From an uncultured Pelagibacteraceae bacterium (lineage in GTDB: Bacteria; Pseudomonadota; Alphaproteobacteria; Pelagibacterales; Pelagibacteraceae): DNA of 32,466 nucleotides. Below are positions 7,781 to 18,233 of this stretch, piece after piece. Positions within the stretch are counted from its first letter, which is position 1. Each line of letters starts with the position of its first letter. The stretch lies in NCBI GenBank assembly GCA_902514755.1, contig CABXRY010000012.1, positions 1 through 32,466 on the forward strand. Direction: 5' to 3'. The translations under genes were made by a program, and so were the position numbers. Under the pieces are notes generated by a model, which saw nothing but the letters and a program-made list of their open reading frames with translations, had not been told where the DNA came from and searched no databases.

Positions 7781-10237
7781 ATGAAAAAAATTTTACACAA
7801 AATAAATAAATTTTCCTTAAGTTTTTTAGCTTTTATATTATTTCTTAATACTAGTGTTGCTAATGGTACTACTGTAACTTTTAGTCATACTGGAGCTCAA
7901 CAAACATGGACAGTTCCCTCAGGAGTTACCAGTATAACAGTTGAGGGTTATGGAGCGGCAGGAGGTGATGGCGAGAGAAGCGGTTCAACTAAAAGTAATG
8001 GTGGTTTAGGTGGTTATTTAAAAGCAACTATTTCTGTAACACCAGGAGACACTTTAATTATAAATGTAGGTGGAGTAGGTGAAAGTGGTGCTGATATTGC
8101 AAATGCAGTTAGTGCTGGTGGATTTAATGGAGGAGGTGACGCAGCAAATTCTTTTAGTACTAATCGAAATGGTGGAGGTGGAGGTGGTGCCACTGACATA
8201 AGAACAAGTACAAATTTAAGTGATAGAATTTTTGTTGTTGGAGCCGGTGGCGGCGGCGGCGGTGGTTCGGTATCTGGAACAAACTCTAATGGTGGTGCTG
8301 GTGGTGGAACTTCAGGTGAAAATGGTACTGATGGTGAAGGAAGTAGACCGGGTATAGGTGGAGGTGGAGGTTCACAAGCATCAGGAGGCACTAGGGGAAC
8401 TGGTAATACTAATGATAATGAACATGGAATTGCAGGAGCACTTGGTCTTGGTGGTGATGAAAGTATAAGTGGTGGAGATGCAAATTGTAAAGAGGGTAAT
8501 GGAGGAGGTGGTGCTGGTTATTATGGTGGTGGCTCTGGTGGATGTGGACATGGTACTGCAACTGGTGGTGGAGGAGGAGGAGGATCTTCCTTTACAACTG
8601 GAACAATTATTACAAATACACAAGGTCATTCATCTGCAACTGGAAATGGATCTTTACAAATTGAATATACAGCTAATGTTTTACCAACTTTAAGCTCATC
8701 TGTGCCAGCTGATAATGCGACAGACGTTGCAAGGGATGCAAATATAGTTTTAAACTTTAGCGAAATAGTTGATGTTGAAACTGGAAATATTACAATAAAA
8801 AAAACCTCAGATGATAGTACTTTTGAGACAATTGATGTTACAAGTTCAAATGTAACAGGCACAGGAACTACCCAAATAACTATAAATCCAACCTCTAATT
8901 TTGATGCAGAAATTGAATATTATATATTAATTGACGCAACAGCTTTTGATGATGTTCTTAGTGGATCATACGCTGGGATAAGTTCAACAACCGCATTAAG
9001 TTTTACAACTGAAAGTATGGTTGATCCAACTACTGTTAAAGATGTAGTAGGTTCAATTGATGTACAATCTCAGTTAGCAAAAAGTTTTATTACTCAATCC
9101 ACTAGCACGGTTTCAAGTAGATTAAGTTATTTAAGACAAAATAAAGATAGTCAAAATTTATCCAAAAATAATCTTAAATTAGATTTTGGAAATGCTATAC
9201 TAATATCACTCACAAATGAGCTTTTAGTTAAAAATGATAAATCAATCATCCCTGATAATTGGTCTTCATGGTCTGAAGGGTCATTAAGTTCTTCCAAAAT
9301 TGGAGATAATTTAGGCTCATCTTCAAGTGAGACAGATGCTCAAGCTCTTGCATTTGGTTTTGATACAAAATTAAATGATAGTGATTTACTTGGATTTGCT
9401 ATTCAGTATGGCAAAAGTGATACGGATATTGGATCCAGTGGAAGTACAACTGATAGTGAAAATATAAATATATCAATTTATCGAACAAGACCTTTAGATG
9501 ACGATAATTTTATTGAAGGAATGTTTGGGGTTGGATTAATTGAAAGTGATTTAACAAGGATAAGTGGCTCTAATACACTAACAGGATCTAGAAATGGTTC
9601 ACAAATATTTGGTTCAATTAATTATGGTAAGACAATTGACAAAGGGGACTTTAATTTAACGCCTATTGGTCGTATTGATTTAGGATACACTGAACTAGAT
9701 GCTTATTCAGAGACTGGAACGGATGCTTTATCTTACGCTAAACAAACTATTGAAAGTGGATTAGCGTCTTTTGGACTAGAATTTAGCGATATTGTTAAAT
9801 TTAATGACAATAAATTAAAGCCATTTGGATCAATAGAGTATGGTATGGACTTTAGTAATTCATCAAACGCTAAGATGAATTATGTCTCGGATACAACTAC
9901 AATTTTTACCTATAGCCAAGGAGCAAATTCAAATCATCTAGTAACATTGATGGTTGGCTTTGAATATATTACAAAAGATAATTTAGAAATAATATCAAGT
10001 TATAAACGAATTCAAGGAAACGAGAGTGAACAAACTGATATTTTAAATGTATCTGTTAATTTTAAATCTAAACGTGAGACCGAATATGCTATGAGCGTTG
10101 ATGGGTCTGAAGATTTAAAAGCTGGATTTGATATTTCTAAAAATGTAAATGGATTTGATATAAAGTTTAATGCTAACCAATCATTAAGCGAAAACTCTGA
10201 TCAGACAGCTAATGTATCTTTATCAAGATCGTTTTAA
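7781..10237 (+). CDS. glycine-rich surface protein: signal peptide, Gly-rich domain, SbsA/Big_5-type Ig-like domain, probable autotransporter beta-barrel
   Basis: Signal-like N-terminus (SLSFLAFILFLNTSVANG); long GG-rich segment (GGGGGGATDIR, GAGGGGGGGS); LSSSVPADNATDVARDANIVLNFSEIVDVETGNITIKK typical of Ig-like SbsA domains; C-terminal ~300 aa of alternating amphipathic strands ending in aromatic F (VSLSRSF), an OMP-type terminus. Confidence 0.8.
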   Translation: MKKILHKINKFSLSFLAFILFLNTSVANGTTVTFSHTGAQQTWTVPSGVTSITVEGYGAAGGDGERSGSTKSNGGLGGYLKATISVTPGDTLIINVGGVGESGADIANAVSAGGFNGGGDAANSFSTNRNGGGGGGATDIRTSTNLSDRIFVVGAGGGGGGGSVSGTNSNGGAGGGTSGENGTDGEGSRPGIGGGGGSQASGGTRGTGNTNDNEHGIAGALGLGGDESISGGDANCKEGNGGGGAGYYGGGSGGCGHGTATGGGGGGGSSFTTGTIITNTQGHSSATGNGSLQIEYTANVLPTLSSSVPADNATDVARDANIVLNFSEIVDVETGNITIKKTSDDSTFETIDVTSSNVTGTGTTQITINPTSNFDAEIEYYILIDATAFDDVLSGSYAGISSTTALSFTTESMVDPTTVKDVVGSIDVQSQLAKSFITQSTSTVSSRLSYLRQNKDSQNLSKNNLKLDFGNAILISLTNELLVKNDKSIIPDNWSSWSEGSLSSSKIGDNLGSSSSETDAQALAFGFDTKLNDSDLLGFAIQYGKSDTDIGSSGSTTDSENINISIYRTRPLDDDNFIEGMFGVGLIESDLTRISGSNTLTGSRNGSQIFGSINYGKTIDKGDFNLTPIGRIDLGYTELDAYSETGTDALSYAKQTIESGLASFGLEFSDIVKFNDNKLKPFGSIEYGMDFSNSSNAKMNYVSDTTTIFTYSQGANSNHLVTLMVGFEYITKDNLEIISSYKRIQGNESEQTDILNVSVNFKSKRETEYAMSVDGSEDLKAGFDISKNVNGFDIKFNANQSLSENSDQTANVSLSRSF

Positions 10238-10576
10238 TTAGTTTTTAGCTTTAAAACTTATTCCTTTAGTTTCAAGTAGTTTTGCTAGTTCACCAGTTTC
10301 ATACATTTCTTTTACGATATCACAACCACCAACAAATTCTTTTTGGATATAAAGTTGAGGGATAGTAGGCCAGTCACTAAAGGCTTTAATACCTTCTCTA
10401 ATATTTTGATCCTCTAAAACGTTTACGCTATGAAAATTTACCTCAAGAAGTTTGAGCATATTTGTTACAGCCATTGAAAATCCGCACTGAGGAGCGTCAG
10501 GCGTTCCTTTCATAAACAAACATATTTCATTTGTATCTATATGATTTTGAATTGTATTTTTTGTATTCTCGTCCAT
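10238..10576 (-). CDS. grxD: monothiol glutaredoxin, Grx4 family
   Basis: FMKGTPDAPQCGFSMAV (CGFS active site), WPTIPQLYIQKEFVGGCDIVKEMYETGEL. Confidence 0.95.
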   Translation of the reverse strand: MDENTKNTIQNHIDTNEICLFMKGTPDAPQCGFSMAVTNMLKLLEVNFHSVNVLEDQNIREGIKAFSDWPTIPQLYIQKEFVGGCDIVKEMYETGELAKLLETKGISFKAKN

Positions 10577-10806
10577 TACAGCTCCTTTGTTTTAATTGCT
10601 AAGGCATGTAATTCATTGCCCATTTTACCTTTTAAAGAATTATAAACCATTTTGTGTTGTTCAATTTTACTTTTACCCGAGAATTGAGATGAAGTTACAG
10701 TAGCTGAATAATGATTTCCATCACCAGCTAAGTCTTGAATTTCAACAGAAGCATCTGTTAATGCTTCTTTAATTAAACTCTCAATTTCTTTTAAATCCAT
10801 TGCCAT
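10576..10806 (-). CDS. BolA family protein
   Basis: Short alpha/beta protein with SKIEQHKMVYNSLKGKMGNELHALAIKT, BolA signature; adjacent to grxD. Confidence 0.93.
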   Translation of the reverse strand: MAMDLKEIESLIKEALTDASVEIQDLAGDGNHYSATVTSSQFSGKSKIEQHKMVYNSLKGKMGNELHALAIKTKEL

Positions 10807-12998
10807 TATTTGCTCATATAATTAGTTAACCAACTTGTATTCGAAGTTCTTAATACGTCAATTGTAACTTTTGTCTTATCATTAATATACAGTTGATTTT
10901 CATTAATCGAACCAAGTTCATCAAAGTGGACTGCATTTTTATTAAGTAAATCAGTCACTTTTTTTAGATTTTTTTTAGTAATTTCAATTATATATCGACC
11001 CTGGTCTTCAGCGAAGAAGTATTCAATTTCATTAATTAAAAATTTAGGTTTTTTAAGATTGATACCTTTATTTCCTTTGATGCACATTTTGCTGACAGCA
11101 GTTATTATTCCACCAATTGATACGTCATGAGCACTTTTAATTAAACCACTATCCATTAATTTTAAGAGGGTTTCACCATTATTTTTTTCATTAAATAAAT
11201 TTATTTCTGGTGGTGGACCATTTTTTTCATCTAAAATATTTCTTGCAAATAAACTTTGATCAATATGACCTTCTGTTTTACCGATAACTAAAACAATATT
11301 ATCAACTTCTTTAAAGTCCATGGTAATCATTTTATTGTAATCTTTGATTAATCCAACACCGCCAATAGATGGAGTAGGTTTAATTCCTTCATTTTTAGTT
11401 TGGTTATAAAAAGATACATTTCCGGAAACGACAGGAAATTTTAAGTATTCAGCAGCTTCACCTATTCCTTGAACACATTCGACAAACTCACCCATATTTT
11501 CCTCATTTTCGGGACTTCCAAAGTTTAAACAATTTGTAATAGCAACTGGTTTAGCTCCAACAGAGATTAAATTTCTAAAGCTTTCGCAAACAACTTGTTT
11601 TCCACCCGTTAAAGGATGTGCCCAACAATAAACAGCAGAACTATCAACTGATGCTGCAACAGCTTTATCAGTTCCATGAACACGAACCACACCAGAGTCC
11701 CCACCTGGTTTTTGAATAGTATCTCCCATAACTGTATGATCATACTGTTGCCAAATCCATTCTTTGCTACAAACATTTGGATGAGATAATACTTTTTTTA
11801 AGACATCAATTATCTTTAAATTTTTAAGATCTTCTTTTTTAATCTTATTTTTTTTAGGAAGTTTTGCTTTTTTCCATTTTCGGTCGTACATTGGTGAGTT
11901 TTCAACTAATGTATTTACTGGAATATCAGCAACTTGTTGATTATCAAAATAAAGTTCAATTTTTTTTGATTTAGTAGTTTTACCAATAACAGCAAAATCT
12001 AAGTTCCATTTATCAAATATTTTTTTAGCTTGTTCTTCTTTCCCACTTTCTAAAACAATCAACATTCTCTCTTGGCTTTCTGAAAGCATGATTTCATATG
12101 GTGTCATCTTTGCTTCTCTACAAGGAACTTTATTTAGATTAATTTCAATTCCAAGATTTCCTTTAGATGCCATTTCAATACTAGATGAAGTAAGTCCAGC
12201 TGCACCCATGTCTTGAATAGCAATAATAGAGTCACCCGCCATTAACTCTAAGCAAGCTTCAAGTAATAATTTTTCAGTAAAAGGATCTCCTACTTGAACT
12301 GTAGGTTTTTTTTCTTCAATTTTTTCATCAAAACTAGCTGATGCCATACTTGCTCCATGAATACCATCACGACCTGTTTTAGATCCCACATAAATTACAG
12401 GTTTATTTAATCCTGCAGCTTTAGAGTAGAAAATCTTATCTTTTTTAACCAATCCTAAAGTCATTGCATTTACTAGGATATTGCCATTATATGAACTATC
12501 AAAGTTAGTTTGACCAGCTACAGTTGGAACTCCCATACAATTTCCATATCCACCAATACCATGAACCACACCTCTTAATAGATTTTTAGTTTTTTTATGT
12601 TGAGGAGAGCCAAAGTGAATAGAATTTAAATTAGCAATAGGTCTAGCTCCCATTGTAAATACATCTCTCATAATACCCCCAACACCCGTTGCAGCACCTT
12701 GATAAGGCTCAATAAAAGATGGGTGATTGTGACTTTCAATTTTAAAAACTATTGCATCATCGTCACCAATATCAACAACACCTGCATTTTCACCAGGTCC
12801 TTGAATTACTTGTTTACCTTTAGTTGGAAGTTTTTTTAAGTGAAGTCTTGATGATTTATAAGAACAGTGTTCATTCCACATTGCAGAGAATATACCTAGT
12901 TCTGTAATATTTGGAGTTCTCTTAAGGAGTTCACAAATTTTGGCATATTCATCTTTTTTAAGACCATGGTCTATAGCTACTAGTTCGTTTACAATCAT
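10806..12998 (-). CDS. purL: phosphoribosylformylglycinamidine synthase, large subunit
   Basis: [62 protein letters not shown]; small PurL form with separate PurQ and PurS. Confidence 0.98.
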   Translation of the reverse strand: MIVNELVAIDHGLKKDEYAKICELLKRTPNITELGIFSAMWNEHCSYKSSRLHLKKLPTKGKQVIQGPGENAGVVDIGDDDAIVFKIESHNHPSFIEPYQGAATGVGGIMRDVFTMGARPIANLNSIHFGSPQHKKTKNLLRGVVHGIGGYGNCMGVPTVAGQTNFDSSYNGNILVNAMTLGLVKKDKIFYSKAAGLNKPVIYVGSKTGRDGIHGASMASASFDEKIEEKKPTVQVGDPFTEKLLLEACLELMAGDSIIAIQDMGAAGLTSSSIEMASKGNLGIEINLNKVPCREAKMTPYEIMLSESQERMLIVLESGKEEQAKKIFDKWNLDFAVIGKTTKSKKIELYFDNQQVADIPVNTLVENSPMYDRKWKKAKLPKKNKIKKEDLKNLKIIDVLKKVLSHPNVCSKEWIWQQYDHTVMGDTIQKPGGDSGVVRVHGTDKAVAASVDSSAVYCWAHPLTGGKQVVCESFRNLISVGAKPVAITNCLNFGSPENEENMGEFVECVQGIGEAAEYLKFPVVSGNVSFYNQTKNEGIKPTPSIGGVGLIKDYNKMITMDFKEVDNIVLVIGKTEGHIDQSLFARNILDEKNGPPPEINLFNEKNNGETLLKLMDSGLIKSAHDVSIGGIITAVSKMCIKGNKGINLKKPKFLINEIEYFFAEDQGRYIIEITKKNLKKVTDLLNKNAVHFDELGSINENQLYINDKTKVTIDVLRTSNTSWLTNYMSK

Positions 12999-13678
12999 TT
13001 AAGGTTATTGATTAAATTTTTAAAAAAAAGTGAACCATCTTCACCTGATAGAGAAGGGTCTATCATCCTTTCAGGATGAGGCATCATTCCTAGAACATTT
13101 TTTTCTTTATTTAGAATACCTGCAATATTCTTAATTGATCCATTTGGATTAAATTGTTCCTGTGTTTTTCCATCTTTATCACAGTAATTGATTGCAATTT
13201 GTTCATTATCTTCAATTTCTTTTAATTGATCTTTTGTACAGAAATAATTTCCCTCATTGTGGGCAATATGAAATTCTAAAATATCATTTTTAATATCTTT
13301 AAAATATGTATTTTTTTTATCTTTAATTTTTACGAATACATTTTTACAAATGAATTCTAAATATTTATTTCTAAGTAAAACACCTGGAACCAAACCTGTT
13401 TCAACTAAAATTTGAAATCCATTACAAATTCCCATCACCATTCCACCTGAGTTAGCAAAATTTATAACTGATTTCATTATTTTTGATTTTGATGCCATAC
13501 TTCCACATCTCAGATAATCCCCATAAGAAAACCCCCCAGGCAATACCACTAGATCACTTTTTGGTAGTTCAACATCATTATGCCAAACCATCTTATTTTT
13601 AAAGCCAAATTTATTTAAAGCAACATCCATATCTCTATCGCAATTAGAACCAGGAAATGTAATGACTGATGATTTCAT
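12995..13678 (-). CDS. purQ: phosphoribosylformylglycinamidine synthase, glutaminase subunit
   Basis: [42 protein letters not shown] (class I glutamine amidotransferase). Confidence 0.97.
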   Translation of the reverse strand: MKSSVITFPGSNCDRDMDVALNKFGFKNKMVWHNDVELPKSDLVVLPGGFSYGDYLRCGSMASKSKIMKSVINFANSGGMVMGICNGFQILVETGLVPGVLLRNKYLEFICKNVFVKIKDKKNTYFKDIKNDILEFHIAHNEGNYFCTKDQLKEIEDNEQIAINYCDKDGKTQEQFNPNGSIKNIAGILNKEKNVLGMMPHPERMIDPSLSGEDGSLFFKNLINNLK

Positions 13679-13681
13679 TAA

Positions 13682-13924
13682 TTATTGTGCATCAATAATT
13701 TTATAATTTTCAATAACTAAATTTGCTAAAAGTTTCTTACACATTTCTTCTATTTTTTCTTTAGCTTTTTTGGGATTACTCTCTTTAGTATCGATTTCAA
13801 AATATTTTCCTTGTCTTACTTCATTTACGTCATTGAAACCCATTCCATCTAAAGTTTGATGGATAACTTTTCCTTGAGGATCAAGCACATCTTTTTTAAG
13901 AGTTATGATTACTGAAATTTTCAT
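13682..13924 (-). CDS. purS: phosphoribosylformylglycinamidine synthase subunit PurS
   Basis: KKDVLDPQGKVIHQTLDGMGFNDVNEVRQGKYFEI; located between purC and purQ. Confidence 0.95.
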   Translation of the reverse strand: MKISVIITLKKDVLDPQGKVIHQTLDGMGFNDVNEVRQGKYFEIDTKESNPKKAKEKIEEMCKKLLANLVIENYKIIDAQ

Positions 13925-14706
13925 TTTCGTTTTCTTTTAACAGATGATAATTTTGTAACATTTACTGCTGATACATTTGATTGCTCGTGAAGTATTCCAA
14001 GCCTCTTTGCAACTTCAGTATATGCTGGGATAAGATCACCTAAATTTTTTCTAAATCTGTCTTTATCTAATTTTTTATCTGTTATGCTGTCCCAAAGTCT
14101 ACATGTGTCAGGGCTTATTTCATCTGCCAGTATAACTTCATCTTTGCCATTAACTTTAAGCCTTCCGAATTCTAGTTTAAAATCAATAAGTTTAATTCCA
14201 ACACCTCTAAACATTCCAATCATAAAATCATTAATTCTTAAGATCATTTTTTTAACTTTTTCGATCTCTTTTTTTGTTGCCCATTCAAAAGCCATAATAT
14301 GCTCTTCCGCAATTAATGGATCACCTAGTTTGTCATCCTTTAAGCAATATTCAATTAATGGCTCCTTAAGCACAGTGCCGTCTTCTATGCCTAATCTTTT
14401 AGTGATTGAGCCAGATGCTACGTTTCTAATGATGAATTCAATAGGAATAATTTCAACTAACTTAATAACTTGTTCACGCATATTAAGTCTTTTTACTAAA
14501 TGATTTTTAATTCCTATTTGTGATAAATTTGAAAGAATATGTTCAGATATTCTATTATTTAAAACACCTTTTCCCTCAATTACAGATTTTTTTTGATTAT
14601 TAAAAGCTGTTGCGTCATCCTTAAAATATTGAATAACTAAATTTTTATCATTTGTAGCATAAATGATCTTAGCTTTACCTTCGTATAACTTTTTACCTTT
14701 TTTCAT
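13921..14706 (-). CDS. purC: phosphoribosylaminoimidazole-succinocarboxamide synthase
   Basis: KLYEGKAKIIYATND, RNVASGSITKRLGIEDG, LIDFKLEFGR, DEISPDTCRLWD. Confidence 0.97.
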   Translation of the reverse strand: MKKGKKLYEGKAKIIYATNDKNLVIQYFKDDATAFNNQKKSVIEGKGVLNNRISEHILSNLSQIGIKNHLVKRLNMREQVIKLVEIIPIEFIIRNVASGSITKRLGIEDGTVLKEPLIEYCLKDDKLGDPLIAEEHIMAFEWATKKEIEKVKKMILRINDFMIGMFRGVGIKLIDFKLEFGRLKVNGKDEVILADEISPDTCRLWDSITDKKLDKDRFRKNLGDLIPAYTEVAKRLGILHEQSNVSAVNVTKLSSVKRKRK

Positions 14707-15998
14707 TATTTAAAAACTCTTCTAAAGATCAGATTTACATTTTTAAAGTGTTTTGCGTAACTAAATATAGATTTTAATTTTTTTGGGGTAATTTTACTCA
14801 TAATCAACTTATCAGAGGAGATAACATCAAATAAATCTAAATTTTCAGCAAAACATTGTTTAGCATAACTTTGAACCATTTTATACGACTGCTCTCTAGC
14901 TAAACCTGATTTTGTTAATTCTAGCATAACTTCTTGTGAAAAGATTAAACCTTTGGTGATATTTAAATTTTCTAGCATTTTCTTTGGATATACAATCATG
15001 TTGTCTAAGATATTTGTTAATCTTACTAAAGCAAAATCAGTTGTAATATTTGCATCAGGCCCAATATTTCTTTCTACACTCGAATGAGAAATATCTCTTT
15101 CATGCCATAAAGCAATATTTTCTAAAGCAGGTATTACAGCACTTCTGACCATTCGCGCAAGCCCCGTTAAGTTTTCACTTAAAATAGGATTTTTTTTATG
15201 AGGCATTGCTGAAGAGCCCTTTTGATTTTTTGAAAAATATTCTTGTAATTCATACACTTCTGTTCTTTGTAGATGTCTTATCTCAATTGCAACTCTCTCA
15301 ATAGATCCGGCAATTATTCCTAAAACTGAAAAATAAAAAGCGTGTCTATCTCTAGGTATCACTTGTGTTGAGATTGGCTCAACTCTTAAGTTTAATTTTT
15401 TTGCAACATGTTTTTCAACTTTTGGATTGATATTTGCAAAAGTCCCAACTGCACCTGAAATTGCGCAAGTTGAAACTTCATTTATCGCATCAACTAATCT
15501 TTTTCTGTTTCTTTTAAATTCTTGATAGAATGAGGCTAATTTTAATCCAAAGGTTACAGGCTCTGCATGAATTCCGTGGCTTCTTCCCATACAAGGAGTA
15601 AATTTATATTTTTTAGCCTGTTTTTTTAAAACTTTTAAAATTTGATCAATATCTTTTAGAATTATTTTTCCTGATTGAACCATTTGGATGTTAAAGCTTG
15701 TGTCCACTACATCTGATGAAGTCATTCCTTGATGTAAATATCTTACTTTAATACCAGCTTTTTCAGTAACTGAAGTTAAAAATGCAATTACATCATGTTT
15801 AACTTCAGACTCGATTTTATGAATTCTATTAACATTGATTTTTGTTTTTTTTCTTACAATTGAAGCAACACCTTTTGGTATTTGACCAAGTTTTTCCATT
15901 GCCTCAGCTGCAGCAACTTCAACATCAAGCCAAATTTGATATTTATTTTCCTCTGACCAAATGTCAGTTAATTCTTTACGCGAGTATCTTTTAATCAT
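14706..15998 (-). CDS. purB: adenylosuccinate lyase
   Basis: QGMTSSDVVDTSFNIQ, GRSHGIHAEPVTFGLK, KGSSAMPHKKNPILSEN (fumarase/ASL signature). Confidence 0.97.
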   Translation of the reverse strand: MIKRYSRKELTDIWSEENKYQIWLDVEVAAAEAMEKLGQIPKGVASIVRKKTKINVNRIHKIESEVKHDVIAFLTSVTEKAGIKVRYLHQGMTSSDVVDTSFNIQMVQSGKIILKDIDQILKVLKKQAKKYKFTPCMGRSHGIHAEPVTFGLKLASFYQEFKRNRKRLVDAINEVSTCAISGAVGTFANINPKVEKHVAKKLNLRVEPISTQVIPRDRHAFYFSVLGIIAGSIERVAIEIRHLQRTEVYELQEYFSKNQKGSSAMPHKKNPILSENLTGLARMVRSAVIPALENIALWHERDISHSSVERNIGPDANITTDFALVRLTNILDNMIVYPKKMLENLNITKGLIFSQEVMLELTKSGLAREQSYKMVQSYAKQCFAENLDLFDVISSDKLIMSKITPKKLKSIFSYAKHFKNVNLIFRRVFK

Positions 15999-16001
15999 TA
16001 A

Positions 16002-16772
16002 TTATAAGTATGGAGGCTTAGAAAAACCTTTAGCAGATTCTGTAAATATTTCATAACCATTTTCAGTAATTCCTAACGTATGTTCAAATTGTGCAGATAA
16101 AGATTTGTCTTTTGTAACAGCAGTCCAACCGTCATTTAACATTTTTACATCATATTTACCGGCATTAATCATTGGCTCGATCGTAAATGTCATGCCCGGT
16201 TTTAAATCCATACCTGAATTTTTACTTCCATAATGTAAAATATTTGGTGGCTCATGAAAAGTTGTACTTATACCATGACCACAAAAATCTCTTACGACAG
16301 AAAAACCTTTTTCTTCAACAAAGGATTGAATTTCATATCCTATATCACCTAATCTAATTCCAGGTTTTAATATTTTAATAGCTCTCATCATAGACTCATA
16401 TGTTGTATCAATAAGATTATTTAATTTGACTGAAGTCTTGCCTACAGAAAACATTCTACTAGTATCACCATAATGCTCATCAACTATTGCAGTCACATCC
16501 ACATTAATTGCGTCTCCATCTCTCAAAATTCTATCGGATGGAATACCATGACAAACTACGTGATTTAAAGATGTGCATAGAGATTTTGTAAAGCCTCGAT
16601 AATATAGTGGTGCTGAATGACCACCATTATCTCTAATAAATTCATATCCAAGTTTATCTATAAAATCTGTTGAAACACCTTCTTTAATATTTTCAGTTAA
16701 CATATCTAAAGTTTGTGCTGCAAGCCTTCCTGCAACTCTCATTTTTTCAAATTTTTCTTTATAATCAGACAT
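16002..16772 (-). CDS. map: type I methionine aminopeptidase
   Basis: HVVCHGIPSDRILRDGDAINVDVTAIVDEHYGDTSRMF, GHGISTTFHEPPNI, GMTFTIEPMI. Confidence 0.96.
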   Translation of the reverse strand: MSDYKEKFEKMRVAGRLAAQTLDMLTENIKEGVSTDFIDKLGYEFIRDNGGHSAPLYYRGFTKSLCTSLNHVVCHGIPSDRILRDGDAINVDVTAIVDEHYGDTSRMFSVGKTSVKLNNLIDTTYESMMRAIKILKPGIRLGDIGYEIQSFVEEKGFSVVRDFCGHGISTTFHEPPNILHYGSKNSGMDLKPGMTFTIEPMINAGKYDVKMLNDGWTAVTKDKSLSAQFEHTLGITENGYEIFTESAKGFSKPPYL

Positions 16773-17463
16773 CTATAATTTTAAGTTTTTTATTTATAAA
16801 AATTTTCTTAGAACTTATATCACATCTATAAGCCAAAAAGTTAACACCTGCTTTTTTAGCAAGTAGATAATTCTTATAATACTCAGGATCAATATCTTTT
16901 GCTATTTTAAAATTTTCCATATTTTGAATTTGAACTAAGAACAATAAATAAGTTTTATAACCTTTTTTTATGGCATCAATAAGGGTAAGTAAGTGTTTAG
17001 AACCACGAGATGTGATAGCATCTGGAAATTCAGCAGTATTTTTATCTCTAAATAAGGTTACATTTTTAACTTCTACAAACATTTTTTGTTTTTTTTTCTC
17101 AAGTAGAAAATCGAACCTAGTTTCTTTATTAAAAAAAACCTCAGGCTTTATTAAATCATTATCTTTAAGTTCTTTGATAAGATTGTTTTCTAAACCATGA
17201 TGAGCTATTTTGTTGGCCATAAGGGTATTAACTCCAACTAAATTTTTTCGTGTTTTTATGATTTCAAGTCCATATTTAAGTTTTCTTTTTGGATCATTAT
17301 TTGGAAGTAAGTAGACATCATTTCCCTCTTCTAACAGGCCTTTCATTGAGCCTGTATTAGGACAATGTGCTGTGACAATTTCTTTATCTAATTTCACATC
17401 AGTAAAGAAACGTTTATATCGCCTGATTAGTTTGCCTTTTATTAAAGACTTGGTAAATTCCAT
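16765..17463 (-). CDS. sfsA: SfsA family DNA-binding/sugar fermentation stimulation protein
   Basis: LIRRYKRFFTDVKLDKEIVTAHCPNTGSMKGLLEEGNDVYL, FVEVKNVTL, FPDAITSRGSKHLLTLI. The ORF track starts at 17478, but the MEF... start (17463) matches the usual SfsA N-terminus better. Confidence 0.9.
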   Translation of the reverse strand: MEFTKSLIKGKLIRRYKRFFTDVKLDKEIVTAHCPNTGSMKGLLEEGNDVYLLPNNDPKRKLKYGLEIIKTRKNLVGVNTLMANKIAHHGLENNLIKELKDNDLIKPEVFFNKETRFDFLLEKKKQKMFVEVKNVTLFRDKNTAEFPDAITSRGSKHLLTLIDAIKKGYKTYLLFLVQIQNMENFKIAKDIDPEYYKNYLLAKKAGVNFLAYRCDISSKKIFINKKLKIIDV

Positions 17464-17483
17464 TTCTGAATTATACATTTAAA

Positions 17484-18233
17484 ATGATCAAAAACACAAA
17501 AGTTAATGCTGCGATATTAATCATAGGTAATGAAATTCTTTCTGGCAGAACCCAAGACACTAATACCTCAACTTTAGCAACTTGGCTTAATTCAATTGGA
17601 GTAAAAGTTCAGGAAGTAAGAGTGATTCCAGATATTGAAAAAACAATTGTAAATACTTTAAATGTTTTAAGAAAAGAAAATGATTATGTTTTTACAACTG
17701 GGGGCATAGGACCAACACATGATGACATAACGGCAGAATCTGTTTCAAAAGCATTCGGTTTAAAATATGAAATTCACAAAGAAGGTTATAAAATTTTAGA
17801 AGCTTATTATAAACCAGGTGAATTTAATGAAGGTAGACAAAAAATGATATGGATGCCTGAGAACGCTGAATTAATCTTAAACCCAACAAGTGGTGCACCT
17901 GGATTTAGTGTGGATAATGTATTTTGTCTGCCTGGTGTTCCATCAATTATGAAATCAATGTTAGGTGGATTAAAAAACAAGATAGTGGGTGGGGAACCTA
18001 TTTTAAGTCAAACAATTAGTTTAAAAACTGTTGAAAGTGAAATAGCAAATTCTTTAACTGAAGTTCAAGATAATAATAAAGATGTTGAAATTGGAAGCTA
18101 CCCTTTTTTTCATGCAGGAAAATTAGGAGTTTCTATCGTTCTACGGTCTGAAAATCAATCCAGAATTGATGAATGCAATTTACAGATTTTAAATTTTGTA
18201 AATAAAAAAAACATTGAAATTGTAGATCGTTAA
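17484..18233 (+). CDS. CinA-like molybdopterin-binding domain protein (N-terminal domain only)
   Basis: AAILIIGNEILSGRTQDTNTSTLATWLNSIGVKV, FTTGGIGPTHDDITAESVSKAFG, NPTSGAPGFSVDNVFCLPGVPSIM. Confidence 0.9.
   Translation: MIKNTKVNAAILIIGNEILSGRTQDTNTSTLATWLNSIGVKVQEVRVIPDIEKTIVNTLNVLRKENDYVFTTGGIGPTHDDITAESVSKAFGLKYEIHKEGYKILEAYYKPGEFNEGRQKMIWMPENAELILNPTSGAPGFSVDNVFCLPGVPSIMKSMLGGLKNKIVGGEPILSQTISLKTVESEIANSLTEVQDNNKDVEIGSYPFFHAGKLGVSIVLRSENQSRIDECNLQILNFVNKKNIEIVDR

Noticed and set aside
8014-8391. Minus-strand proline-rich ORF (125 aa)
   Set aside because: Direct artefact of antisense to glycine (GGN) codons of the adhesin; no independent coding signal.
8381-8693. Ser/Thr-rich minus ORF (8381-8629) and Val/Glu-rich plus ORF (8469-8693)
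   Set aside because: Out-of-frame reads of the same GGN repeat region; composition explained by the repeat.
14084-14503. Plus-strand 139-aa ORF inside purC
   Set aside because: Antisense to purC; Ser/Leu/Ile-rich composition typical of a shadow frame.
16970-17200. Plus-strand 76-aa ORF inside sfsA
   Set aside because: Antisense shadow of a conserved gene.
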